Positions 48,301 to 59,315 of a stretch of 64,000 nt of DNA are shown in pieces; position 1 is the first letter of the stretch; the number at the start of each line of letters is the position of its first letter. The notes beneath the pieces were generated by a model, which saw only the letters and a program-made list of their open reading frames with translations, did not search any database and was not told where the DNA came from. Made by a program: the position numbers and the translations under genes. This DNA comes from Panonychus citri (taxonomy: Eukaryota; Arthropoda; Arachnida; Trombidiformes; Tetranychidae): NCBI RefSeq assembly GCF_014898815.1, contig NW_026515464.1, positions 1-64,000 on the forward strand, in the 5' to 3' direction.

Positions 48301-49813
48301 CCTCGGGATTCCTCATAAACGGAAGCTTTAATTATCTGAGGAAGAACTTGCGACAATTGATCGGGTAATATTAATCCACGCCTGGCAAGTTCGGCTAAAG
48401 CTAAACAACCACCGTGCCAAGAGCCATCGTTTTCAGGTGAATCAAGTAGCTCACGAACACTTGAAACAACTTCTCCGGCCATGAGACGAGGTAATCGACT
48501 TGTAATCCGACCAATACCTTTAGCTGCTGACCAACGAACAAGATTACTATTAAATCTTAAACCGTCTAAAAGTACACTTATAATATCTTCAATTTCATCG
48601 GGAACATGATAATTGTCGTCATCATCTTCAGTGGTTGAAGTATTCTCATCACCGGAATTGGTTCCTGATTTTGAATCTGTTTGTCTTAAACTGTCCAGTA
48701 TTGAACGACGGCCTCTTGAGTATCTCCAGGAAGCAATTTTAATCCGAAGCAAACTAAGACCAACTCTTTGGGCTATTTTCACCATTATTTTAACCAAAAG
48801 ATGCTTGGATTGTGATAGTATATTGTGATCAATTATCTTCATCAGAACTTTATTAGCAAAAGGTGAGATATCTTCACGTTTACCAAACTTGAAAATATAA
48901 GCCAACGAAGTGAGAACACCGATTCTATTATTAAGATGCATTGGATCATTGAAAACTTCATCGATAACCTTTACGAGTGAAAAAAAGAGTTAATTGTTAG
49001 TTTCGTATAGAATAAATTAAATTACTAACGTTTAGACACCAATCAATGTGACCTTCAAGGTAAATCTTTGATACTTCAGGCCTTGTTAGGAAGCGAGCAC
49101 AGGCAACAGCGGCTGCGATTCTCGGTGTGTCTCCAACAATTAGATTAACTTTAATCAAGTCATATAATCTGTGGATTAACAAACAATGAAGGAAAATTTG
49201 AAAATAATTCTAATAAAAGATCATTTGATCAATTGTTCCAACGTAAAAATTAAGTTTACCTTTCGATGAGTGGCTTTTGTTGATTATCCGTTTCGGTTGA
49301 ATCAAATTTCTTAAAATCAAAAGGTAAAGTGACCAAAAGTGATAACCAAAGTAATAAAACATATCGTGTACGCCAGGTAACCAGATTTTGAGTTGATTCT
49401 TGGGTTAACAGGTAGATGACAATTTCTAAATCAGTAACTGAGTGAGGAAAATGTCGAACCAAATTTTTAAATCCTCTAACTTTACTTAGATGATAAATGA
49501 AATTACAAGAGGTATGATAGGAGATTGAAGGAATTGAGGGCGAATCACTTTTCTTGGCCTGTTGGTAAATTGGACCAATTAATTGGGTTAATATTGAACC
49601 AATGTGACGATCAATAAGATGAGGTTGTTCCTGGTAACGGTCAAAAATTTTAACCCATGTCTCAAAAATAGATTCAACAATTAACCGGGCTGGTTGTTTA
49701 TCTTTATCCGAGCAGTTCAAAGTATCCAAAGAAATACATTGATCGATTAACGTTTGAACCTCTTCGTATTCAGTGAAACTCTCAAGTAAACAAACTGTTT
49801 CACAAGGATCCAT
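45321..49813 (-). CDS. TBCD: Tubulin-specific chaperone D
   Basis: Seven coding exons on the minus strand, in phase throughout: 49260-49813, 49030-49168, 47079-48968, 46860-47011, 46600-46786, 46134-46440, 45321-45631. They give 1179 residues against 1192 in human TBCD. Hallmarks include FGKREDISPFANKVL, WRYSRGRRS, GRITSRLP, WHGGCLALAELARRG, VRDAACYAFWAFARAY and RRAASAAYQETVGR, all in TBCD order; the whole protein is HEAT-type helical repeats. TBCD captures beta-tubulin after CCT/cofactor A and forms the TBCE-TBCC supercomplex that builds the alpha/beta dimer; it also acts as a GAP partner for ARL2 in the cytosol and at centrosomes. An acidic Asp/Glu-rich insert (KMDHNEDGDEKNDAEDE) in the last exon is a lineage-specific loop. 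Introns are 61-159 bp except the last, 502 bp. Confidence 0.96.
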
Positions 49814-50174
49814 GGTTAAAATTAATTGTTAACTAAAACTAATCACTAATTATTAACTGTCATTCTAATCAACTAAAAGGTGTAAGGATTTTAAATTGAA
49901 TAAAAATCAACAACAAATAAAATTTTTCGATTATCGAAATTGTTGAAATCGATTAATCGAAAAGAAATGTAAACATTTGAAGATTTTGAGAAAATCATTT
50001 TCTCTCAATTTCTCAACAAATTATTTTTCTTCTCGTTGATTAATTAACTAATTGTGCCAAATTTTTCTTTTCTTTCAAACAATTTATCATTCGTTAAGGG
50101 ATTAGTTTACCGTTTGTAGTGATTTTTATTCTCGTCCATGTAAATGATTCTCATCTTACAACAACAACAAAGAG
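49814..50174. promoter_or_regulatory. Bidirectional promoter region of TBCD and RXYLT1
   Basis: TBCD (-) and RXYLT1 (+) start 639 bp apart, head to head. The interval is AT-rich with short TTAATTG/CAATTAA blocks and an inverted repeat with 10-bp arms, TTTTCGATTA at 49924-49933 and TAATCGAAAA at 49954-49963. Promoter function is inferred from gene arrangement. Confidence 0.6.
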
Positions 50175-50413
50175 ATGATTTTTAAATTTAACTCTTTGGG
50201 TTTTATTGTTGATAAATTAGGTAAGAAATTTAATTACTGTTGATTGGAATTAAATTGAATTGTTATTGATATGAAGTTATGTTACATTTTGTAAATGGAT
50301 TATGGATTAATCTCTTTTTTGTATTTTGTTCTTTTACAGGTCAATGTTATGTTGTGTTTTATTTGCAAAGAAATGAAGATTCATCTGGATTACATTTTGG
50401 TCTAATTTCCTAG
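50175..50413 (+). CDS. Possible spliced upstream ORF of RXYLT1, 39 aa
   Basis: ATG at 50175 opens exon 50175-50220, followed by a GTAAGA donor and a pyrimidine-rich acceptor ending TTTTACAG at 50339; the second part 50340-50413 continues in phase to TAG. The 39-residue peptide begins MIFKFNSLGFIVDKL and resembles nothing I recognise. It ends 38 bases before the RXYLT1 ATG, so it fits a 5' UTR intron plus an upstream ORF that could limit translation of RXYLT1. The intron is better supported than the peptide. Confidence 0.35.
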
Positions 50414-50451
50414 AGGCAAATTGATTTAGACAATCAACTTTTTGCTCCCCA

Positions 50452-51822
50452 ATGACTCCGTTAAAAGATTACACAATCGCTGTTTTTGTGATTAGTGTTC
50501 TCATTTTAACTTATACAGCATTTATATTCCTTTATAAAGTACCATCGTCATCTGATCCTCTTGAAGAACGAGCTCACAATTTGATTAGTCTTATCAAACA
50601 TAATGATTCAAGTAATATGATTGATTACAATTATTGGGGTCCAGTTGATGATGTTTATGGAAGCAAATTATCAAATGCTATTGGTGAAAATAATAATAAA
50701 CCAAATGGAGAGAAACAAAAATCTTCAAATAATCAATTTACTGTCATCGAAATTTGGTCCAAAGCCGCTATTGGAAATTATCTCTGGGAACATATTTTGA
50801 AGGGAAAGATTAGCAAGAAAAGTCAATTCTATCAATATGGTTTCAAAAAACTTGACCAATTTAAGGTTAAATTCCGTAGTGGTCCATCACTTACACCACA
50901 ATCGTTGGAAAATTTTCTTACCACCGATGAAAATATTCTGAAAGAATCGTCAACTGGAACTAAGAATATGATTATTGTTCTGAATGGACGTTCAAAGGAA
51001 AAAATTGATTTCGCCAAGCAATGGTTAGAGAAATTCAATCATTTATCATCATCCAGAGATGTTCAGCCATTTAATGTTGGCGCGATTCTCCTTGGTCACG
51101 AATTTTGTTTCAACCATTGGATTAAAAAATATCTCGCCTCAAATGGTGGACCGTTGAAATTTTTATTCACCGTTTACGATTGGAAAGATATTGATGATAA
51201 TGAAATTTACCAATGGCCTTTGGGAGTAGCCACTTATCGTAACTTTCCAAATCCCGATGCAACTAAACTCAACCTACGACTCGAAAATCCATATACTTGT
51301 AATTTTCTGGGTACCGTTTACCCAAATTCCTCTCGAAGTGAACTGATGGAGGTGTTGAAATCTCTTGATGAGGGGACATGTTTCATTAAAGGTCGATCAG
51401 AATGGGAACCGAATGAGACAAGTGAAACTCTTGACCGATACCTTCAAGCTCTTCGTTTATCTGATCTGACCCTTAGTCCCATTGGAATGAATCATGAGTG
51501 TTATCGTATCTATGAAGCTTTTGCTTTTGGTTCACTGCCCGTTGTCGAGGAAAATTTGAACCATGTAAAAGGCCATAAATCAAATTGTGATCCCAATTCA
51601 GCTTATCGTCTATTGAAAAAACACTCTGCCCCTGTGATATATATCGCCAATTGGACCCACGAATTGCCAACATTAATTGAGAAAGAAATGAGTTTATCGT
51701 TAGAACATAAAACTTTTCGTCGAAAACGTTTAATCAATTGGTACAATTCATTTAAATCAAACATTCGTAGCCACTTTTTTCATGTTATCCAATCAAAATT
51801 CAAAATTAATTTAAACAATTAA
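50452..51822 (+). CDS. RXYLT1: Ribitol-5-phosphate xylosyltransferase 1 (TMEM5)
   Basis: 456 codons in one exon; human RXYLT1 is 443. Type II Golgi topology: short cytosolic tail, membrane anchor about 7-28 (YTIAVFVISVLILTYTAFIF), then a lumenal exostosin-like glycosyltransferase domain. Strong family blocks are EIWSKAAIGNYLWEHI, WPLGVATYRNFP, NFLGTVYPNSSR, LTLSPIGMNHECYRIYEA and FGSLPVVEE, in the same order as human. The enzyme adds xylose from UDP-xylose to ribitol phosphate in the core M3 glycan of alpha-dystroglycan. The ATG is the first in frame after the 5' UTR intron and directly precedes the anchor. Confidence 0.93.
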   Translation: MTPLKDYTIAVFVISVLILTYTAFIFLYKVPSSSDPLEERAHNLISLIKHNDSSNMIDYNYWGPVDDVYGSKLSNAIGENNNKPNGEKQKSSNNQFTVIEIWSKAAIGNYLWEHILKGKISKKSQFYQYGFKKLDQFKVKFRSGPSLTPQSLENFLTTDENILKESSTGTKNMIIVLNGRSKEKIDFAKQWLEKFNHLSSSRDVQPFNVGAILLGHEFCFNHWIKKYLASNGGPLKFLFTVYDWKDIDDNEIYQWPLGVATYRNFPNPDATKLNLRLENPYTCNFLGTVYPNSSRSELMEVLKSLDEGTCFIKGRSEWEPNETSETLDRYLQALRLSDLTLSPIGMNHECYRIYEAFAFGSLPVVEENLNHVKGHKSNCDPNSAYRLLKKHSAPVIYIANWTHELPTLIEKEMSLSLEHKTFRRKRLINWYNSFKSNIRSHFFHVIQSKFKINLNN

Positions 51823-52301
51823 ATTCATTGCGAATTAATCAACTCATATCGTTTCATATATTTTTTTGATATCTCATAATTGTCTCTCAAACCAATTAAT
51901 CGTTGTGATCAGAATCTCAATCCTGATTCTTAGTGAAAAGAAAACAAAACATTGGTGAGAAATAAATTTAGTTCTTAACCAATGTTACGTTAATTGTTCA
52001 CAGAATAAAATCGGAAAATTTTGATCATTATAATCAATTATTTCTATGATCAAACTTACATGTAAACACTAAATTAATTCTTGAAATTTTCTCTCTTCTA
52101 TTAAGAAAAAGTTAGAAAATTTCAATTTCTACAAAAAGTTTATCAAAGATATTCAATATTCTTGGATAATTAGATTCTCTCAAAGTTAATTGTTGATTAA
52201 ATTGAGGAAAAATTTTCTTTTATAATTTGAATTAAAATTCAATTGTTCTAATACATGAAAGAATAGTTTAATAAATGCAATTACACAATTTTACTAATAA
52301 T
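51823..52301. other. 3' regions of RXYLT1 and ENPP
   Basis: Gap between convergent genes, with AATAAA at about 51962 and 52005 on the + strand as possible RXYLT1 poly(A) signals. No coding potential. Confidence 0.6.
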
Positions 52302-54287
52302 TTAAAGTTCAGCAAGTAAATTTCTCGTAATTAAATCAGTTCCATTGCATTTGTAATTACCAACATTGAGGTTGAGTATATCAACCATAATTGGATAAAG
52401 ATCAATGTTGAAAAATGAGGTTCCATTTAAATTGAATGAATCTTTGAATTGAGGGCCTGAGGCAATAAAAAGCGCTTCCATTTCCGGTTGAGTATTATTA
52501 TTACCATGATTACCCCACATGGAATCAGGATGTTTCCAGGAACTGAACGCTATTTCATAGCCTGGTTCAGCCTCCAATAGAATTGGTTGGATTCTTATAT
52601 TATCTCTGGAATAGGAAAAGCAAACAATTAATTATTCTTGATAACAATTACCATAACCAATTCGACTTTTATTGTTTTAGTTGAAGGTGTGTGAGAATTG
52701 TTGTTCAATTATAATTGTGACAATTTACTTTTTAATCTCAATTACTTTAGACTTTACTGGACCAATTTTCAGTTAATGTCAATTGCTAAATGGGGAAATA
52801 TTAATAATTAAATCAACACAATAAACTGTCGATTTGATTACAGTTTCAAAGGATATTTAAAATAGTATAACAATTAAAGAACAAGTAATTATTACTTATA
52901 CTTGATTATTAATCGGGAAACGATCTGTTCTCGTGGTAAATTAATGGTGGAAAATACTATTGAATTATTAATGTATAACATTGAGACTAATTCTGTGTGA
53001 TTATTACATGTTAAGGGTATTTAAAGTTTACTCAGGAGATTAGTTAATTGTTGATTACCTGTAATGATATTCCTCGGGAATCTCATCTCGCTTGTAAACT
53101 CTGAAATGATTAGTTTTACCAAGAGTATTGAACATTTGGTAAACTTGATCTTCTACTCCAGGATTAGGTAGAATACTAATTGCTTGAGATCCACCAAATT
53201 GTTGGAATGAAGTTTGATCAGGAACCAATTCGGTTAAATTAACGGTAGTGGTTGATTTAAACTCTTCCATACCATGATCACTAACCAAGATGATATTGGT
53301 TGATGAGGTTAAATTGTGATTATCTAAATTTTCCAATAAATAGGCTACCGCTTCATCGGCCATTCGAACCTGGGCCAAAGTTTCATTTCCAAAGGGTCCA
53401 TGTTTGTGAGCAGTATCATCGGGATTTTCAATATAAAGGAAAACAAGATTAGCAGGATTAGTTTTATCGGTAAACCAATTCATGAGAATATCAACTCGAC
53501 CCTTCATATCAATTGATCGGTTGAATTCAACTGAGTAAAATGCTCGATCACCACCAAAGGTGAACCCACATCCAGGCCACATGATCGCTCCGCTCTTTCG
53601 ATTGCTCTTTTTCTGATTTGCAATCTAGAATTTGGAAGAGCAACAAGAAAACATAATAACAATTACAATTAATCGTTAATAACTCAAAAATGATGTGTAG
53701 TAAATAGCATAGTAACAATGACAATTAAAGTTTGATGAAGATTGATGAGCCTGAAAAAATCATTGATTCCAATTGATTATCAACAGAAATAATTAATAAT
53801 AGAAAAGTTTAGCTTCCATCTGAATTTAGTTCATTGAATAAATGGTGGAACTTAATTAATAATCAATGGAATGAGTTGGAAAACTTACCCAAAGAGGTAA
53901 TGAGTACCCATTGTCCCACCAAACTTGAGTGCTATGGGAGAGGTCAAATGTTAAATTCAACTCAGGATCGTACATATTATTGGCAACGATTCCATGAGAT
54001 TCCTCGTAAAGTCCAGTGGCTATTGAGAAATGATTGGGAAAAGTTTTACTTATGAACTGAGGGAACATCCTACCGGTCACTCCCGTTTGTTTGAGTGACC
54101 AAAGGGTCGGAGTTAAGGTCGGAGAAACGTAATCAGCTCTAAACCCATCGAAAGAGATGACAATTAACTTTGGAGGTTCATCTTGGTCACCAAAATACGA
54201 ACCAGTTAAAAAGATTGACAAAACAATGACAAATATTGTAGCACATACAATAGTCCCAACAGCAATTAAAATCTTTTTGTTATTCAT
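52302..54287 (-). CDS. Ectonucleotide pyrophosphatase/phosphodiesterase (ENPP family)
   Basis: Three exons in phase on the minus strand: 53889-54287, 53059-53624, 52302-52605, giving 422 residues. The start is the ATG at 54285-54287 (MNNKKILIAV). A membrane segment about 6-28 acts as signal anchor or signal peptide. The alkaline-phosphatase-fold zinc site is complete: D47 in ISFDGFRADY, nucleophile T82 in KTFPNHFS, the DDTAHKHGP loop, SDHGM and a late His in WGNHG; MWPG and YHYRDNIRIQPILL-type blocks are typical. ENPPs hydrolyse phosphodiester or pyrophosphate bonds in nucleotides or lysophospholipids outside the cell. It lacks the nuclease-like domain and somatomedin repeats of ENPP1-3 and has no C-terminal membrane helix, unlike ENPP4/5, so the subfamily is unclear; length fits ENPP4-7. 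Introns are 263 and 453 bp. Confidence 0.93.
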
Positions 54288-55854
54288 TTTTATAACAATT
54301 AGAAACAGAACAGTTAACAATTAGTAAATCGATTATAAGTCCACTTCTAAGAAGCAGTTCATCTTTCAAAAGTAACAAAAAGTTTAATCCTTTGAGGCAC
54401 GATTTAGATAATCCTGATTCAGATTGAATTCATCTTCTTCAAAAACAAAATATCTTTTTGGAATATGAATTCATAACGTTCCAACTAATTGTAATTGTGA
54501 CGATTAATTAGACTTGATGATGACACTGGTTAAGATTAATCAAGAAGAGGATCTGAAAAGGGAAGAGAGAAAAAAGATTCGAACAGTTTTTAAAGTAACA
54601 ATTCGTTGAACATATTGATCGCGATTAAATTAGATTATCAACAATTTCTGTGATTAAAAAGAAATCAACTAATTGTATTCTACGCTGACAATCAACTTCT
54701 CCACCTTTTTTCACCCAAAAACCTTGAATTTTTCCAGAGAAAAGCAATTTACATTATCATATGAGTTCCCTCTGAGCTCCTCCTTTACCTTTTTCTTTGA
54801 TCATCTCTAATTGTCAACGTACAGTGAATGTATCACTAATCATTAGATTGGTAGATTGGTATCACTATTTTGAGATAAATTGTGTAAAGAATCAAAATGT
54901 GAACAAACAATTAACTCACCTAAAACTCTTTGAATTAAAAATCCAATTATCATCTGATTATCATCACAAATATCAGGTTGATATTATTGTTGATTAAATA
55001 GTCTCAAACTTAGTAACATAAAATAAACATTGAAAGATGATATTTAATTGGAACTGGAATTGATTAACTGATTGTAGTGGAAAAAAAATTAAGAGAAAAT
55101 AAAGAAAAAGTTTAGTATATTTTTCATATTTTATCATGAAATTAATTTGTTACCTTGATGATGGATCAGCTGATTTAGAGAAACGATTCATTGATTAACG
55201 ATAATAAATTTTTTTGGTCATTTAATTGATTCAACTTTTGGAATTTTAAAACTCAACTCTGAGTCCATATGACTTTCTTATTGAATCAGATTCTTTAAAC
55301 TTGGTTAATAATTACTAATTAGTGAATCAATTTCACTAGTTAATTTAATCACAAGGTGTAAACGAAGGTAACGTTGATGGGTGGAGATTGAATTGTGATC
55401 AAATTGTTGGCGGTTCATTTAATTGTTTGATCTTCGAGTGTAAGTCAAACTTATTGAATAGATCATGATTATATTTAATCCGATTCATCGAGACACTGAG
55501 TGTACCGGAGAGACCCGGCAGCTTTGAGAATCAAATAATACCATCAGTAAGTCAACACGGACAATTAATTTATCAAGTGATCTTGTTTAGAGGATTTGAT
55601 TTATTCACATTGTGAACACAAGAAGGATCACTTTTTTGATTAAGAGATATGTCAACCCTAAATGACCTGATTTTTGATGTCTAACGAGAAACTCAAAGAA
55701 TGGCAAAAAGTGTCAAGGTCATTGCGAGCGTTCCTTGACAAACACATTTAGAGGTCATTTGAGGGGCTCCCCGGAGACATTATTAAATAGTTTCGTTCGT
55801 TTCGTTTTAGTTAAATAATAGTAATTAGAATTACCCAGTTTGCATGAAAATAAA

Positions 55855-55877
55855 CAGTGAAAACTGAGTTTTCACTG
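55855..55877. repeat. Short inverted repeat, 10-bp perfect arms
   Basis: CAGTGAAAAC and GTTTTCACTG are separated by three bases. Could form a small hairpin or bind a dimeric factor. It sits 120 bp after another inverted repeat with 8-bp arms (TGTCAAGG/CCTTGACA). Confidence 0.75.
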
Positions 55878-56771
55878 ACGATGCGTTCGAGGTGAATGCC
55901 TAAACGTACGAAACAAGCGAATGAATCTCTCTGGTTGTTATCGAGAGTTGACCTTTTGCTTTCTCTCAAATGGCCTCAAAAGAATGGGTTTTCCAATGAA
56001 TAACCGTAATTATTAATTAGGTTAAATACTGATTGATCAATAGACAGCATTGGCAATTGGTACATGGGATTTATCGGCTATTAAAATTAATTTCTAATCA
56101 AATAGAAATTGCAATCCGATAGATGGCAGAAAAACAATAAGAAAATTTTGTTCACAAGAAATTAAAGTGTTTCTCCTAGGAGAGATGTCGCTCTTTCAAC
56201 GAATTGTGTTTAATTAAAATCACAATTAGTTGATTGAAGAGAAGGAAAATTTTCGACTTTATCTTTTCCATATGATTTACGAAAATGGCGAATTCTTAAA
56301 AAGTTCTGTTTTAGAGAGAATAATAGAATAATATCAAACAAATAAGAGAATAGTACGAAAAATATCGAGTTGATGCCAAAATTTGAACATTTGAACGTTC
56401 GAAATAAAAATAATGTCTTTAACCTCGTAATCTCAAGGTAATTAACAGAAAGACATCTAAATGTGACAACAATCAAATAAATTCACTAGAAAGTAGTAAC
56501 AATCCATTTAAGTAACATTGAAAAGTAAAAGATTGATCAGTTGAACGAGAATCTATCAAAGTTGATTGTCAATTTATATTAAAATGATCAGCAACTTTAT
56601 CACAATCAAATGTTGATCGATTTCATTTGAATGTATTAAAATTTAATTTTCTAATTGTTATATTGTTACTTTTTCTTTCTCATTCTTCGTTACAATTTCT
56701 CTTAACGTCTCTTTCCTCTTAATCATTTTTGCTTTACTCTCAATTCTATCTCTTTCTTTTTTCTCTCTCAT

Positions 56772-56819
56772 ATGATGATGATGATGATGATGATGAAGAT
56801 GACGACGATGATGATGATG
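56772..56819. repeat. (ATG)n microsatellite, slightly interrupted
   Basis: About 16 trinucleotide units of ATG with GAAG and GACGACG interruptions. Confidence 0.85.
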
Positions 56820-57088
56820 TTTGTTGAGTGTTCTTTGACGTAACTTTGATGTCAGTCCTAAACCCAGGATTGGGTTTGATTCTCACTTTGTCTCCTCCAT
56901 TTGCATCCTTTATTCATTGTTAATCACGTCCAATTACATTCGTACCAATATTTTCATACTAATCTAATTTTCCCCAGCAATTAACACCAATTTCCATTTA
57001 TTTCACTCTAATTACAATTACACTTTGTTTAGAACAAAATTTTAATTTCCAAACAATTAAATTGGTTAACAACAATCAATCAATTGGA

Positions 57089-57303
57089 ATGGCATTTTCT
57101 CTGGTAAGTTAACATTGTCTTTCTCATCGAAATAACTAAATTGTTTTCTTTCATTTCAATTGAATCAACAAAATTAAAATCTCTTCTTCTTATTTTAATA
57201 GATTGTTAATCATCAATTGTTACCTTATATTAGAACAATTAACAAATTCTATTCAGATGATTGGATTAAATTTCGTTTTCGCTACCAAAAGGAAAAGGGT
57301 TAG
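57089..57303 (+). CDS. Possible two-exon 38-aa small protein, or first exon of a longer transcript
   Basis: ATG at 57089 begins a 5-codon exon ending at a GTAAGT donor (57104); an acceptor after TATTTTAATAG (57201) joins in phase to 33 more codons and TAG at 57301-57303. The peptide starts MAFSLIVNHQLLPYIRTINK and ends with a basic tail (KFRFRYQKEKG). I do not recognise it. Its consistent splice sites and non-repetitive composition make it better than a chance frame. Alternatively the first exon could splice in phase directly to the CREB exon at 59316, whose ATG follows an AG. Confidence 0.3.
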
Positions 57304-59315
57304 AATCGAGGACGAACCCAAATTCTAATGGATTTACATTGGGATTATCTGGATTATCTTCACAGTGATCTAAGTGTTTCGTCGGTGATTAAATTGATTA
57401 AATTCAATACAAAAAGAGAAATGGAAAGTTCATCGACTGATTTTCTTTCCTTCCAATTGAAATTCAGTTTTCATCTTATTAGATTTTCACCATTGAGACA
57501 AATTCGTAAAGGTAATTAATCATTTACCTTAACTGTTATTCCTGAAATTTACTTGTTTATCTAACTAAGAGATTAATTTAATCCATGAGACCAGAATTAG
57601 AATTAGAAAAAAGAAATTGTCATAAATGTAATCGTTGTTTCTCCTCTTAATTTCATATTTAATTCCATTCACTTAATCTAATTCAGTTATTTCTTTTTCC
57701 ATTTTCCCCTTATCAGAATCGATAAATTAATCTTATTAGTTATCGATTAGACTGTTGATTAGATTTTACTCTTAATCAGTTACAGTCTTGCAATCAAATT
57801 ATCTCAGAAAATTGGATTAACTTGACGAGAATAATAATAATCAATAGTTGAATACATTTCTCATTCAACTAATTGCAACGAAAATTGTACAATTATAGTT
57901 CAATCACTTGTTAATTGTTTGCTCATTTCGATCAATAACATTTCTGAGAAAAAGAAAACAATCTAGATTCTAATCAGATTATGATTAATCAAATTCACAT
58001 TGGAAAAGTTAATCATAATGATGAATATGAATTGAAATCTATGATTACAAACAATCAGCCAACGATTAGTTTTACTAATTGTAAGCAATTGATTTTCTTT
58101 TTATTTACAAATTAATCCCTCTCTTAATCTAATCGTTAATTAGTTTAATATTGTATTTGTAACTTGTTTTATTATTACCTTGATCTTTTAATTGTTTGAC
58201 ATTTTAATCAATTACATAACAATCCTGTTAATCCAGTTACCTTCTTAATCTATATTATTATCATTATTTGCAAACAATTAACATTTAGAATGGAAAGAAA
58301 AAAAAATTAATAACCTTCATTAAAGAGTACAATCAATCTTAATGAGAACAATTAAAACTACAATTACCAATTAAACTTAATTTTCTTATTAATCACTTTT
58401 AAAGACAATTGAAAAAACTTTTTTTTCTCAATACAAAACTTCATAGACAAATATCAATACAAAAAAAGTGATTAAACTGATTCTCCTTTGCAAGTTAATA
58501 GAATAGAAATTGAAGGTTAAAAAATTAAGGAACAAAAATTGTATTAAGTTAAAATTTTCTAAAATTCTAATTGTAATTATTGTGAAAGTTTTTAATTTTA
58601 TTTTTCTTTACTTTCACTTTTCTTGTTTTCTTTAAAAGCCTCAGGCTAAATTATCCTTTTCTTACGTTTCTTGTTCCGTGTTTAAATTGTCAATAATCAT
58701 CATGTGATACAATCAATGGAAACCTTGAAAAATTATCTATCGATTTCCATGTTAATAAATGATAATAAAGTTCTGAATGAAGGTTAAAACAAATCATTCG
58801 ACCTTGAAATCGAATTAGAAAAAAAATTAAGGTCATGAATGTTTAATTCGACAGATGGAGCCACTGATTCGACGCCATGTTTGATGTTTGTGTTTGAGAA
58901 ATTAAATGAATTAAGAGTTTGATTATTTAAAGATTGTTGTTGTTTTTAATTTGATTTCTTTTTCTAATTGTATTTTTTGAATTGGAATTTTTTTAACAAA
59001 ACAAGAAACTAAATTAATTCATCATCTTTGTTAATCTTCTTCTTCATCTTCTTGGTTTGTTTTCTCTCTTTTTTCAATTCTTTTTCTCTTTTTCCTCTAT
59101 TTTCTCTCATAGGTTTTTTTTCTTGTTCTTTTTCTCTGCCTCTTTCTACTTGTACTACTCTTTTTTTTCTGTTCTGTTTTTCTTTTTTTTCTTCTTCTCT
59201 TCTCTCTCTCTCATCTTCTTCTCATATTTGATGATCGATCTGGATTGGTGAGAGATAACATTGTCCTCCCCTCTCCACCTATTTTTTTCCCCACTGGATT
59301 GTGTTCCATTGTTAG
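57304..59315. other. Non-coding interval upstream of CREB
   Basis: AT-rich, with no convincing exon. A 63-codon frame at 57328 lacks family features. AGATGGAGCCAC at 58853 and the nearby CGACGCCATG may mark the CREB promoter. The last 300 bp (59030-59230) are pyrimidine-rich, like the drk leader, and probably 5' UTR. The ATG of CREB directly follows a CCATTGTTAG acceptor-like sequence, so an upstream leader exon is possible. Confidence 0.5.

Larger units (their letters stand above)
54288..57088. other. Non-coding interval upstream of ENPP
   Basis: No gene is supported. 55340-56130 is less repetitive than its surroundings and contains several inverted repeats (55711-55740, 55763-55772, 55855-55877), a TCAAGGTCA site at 55713 and AGATGGCAG at 56121; it may hold the ENPP or CREB-side promoter. 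An (ATG)n tract lies at 56772-56818. The rest is AT-rich filler. Confidence 0.5.

Noticed and set aside
55891..55900. GGTGAATGCC, matching the 3' part of miR-124
   Set aside because: The miR-124 seed (AAGGCAC) is absent and there is no hairpin.
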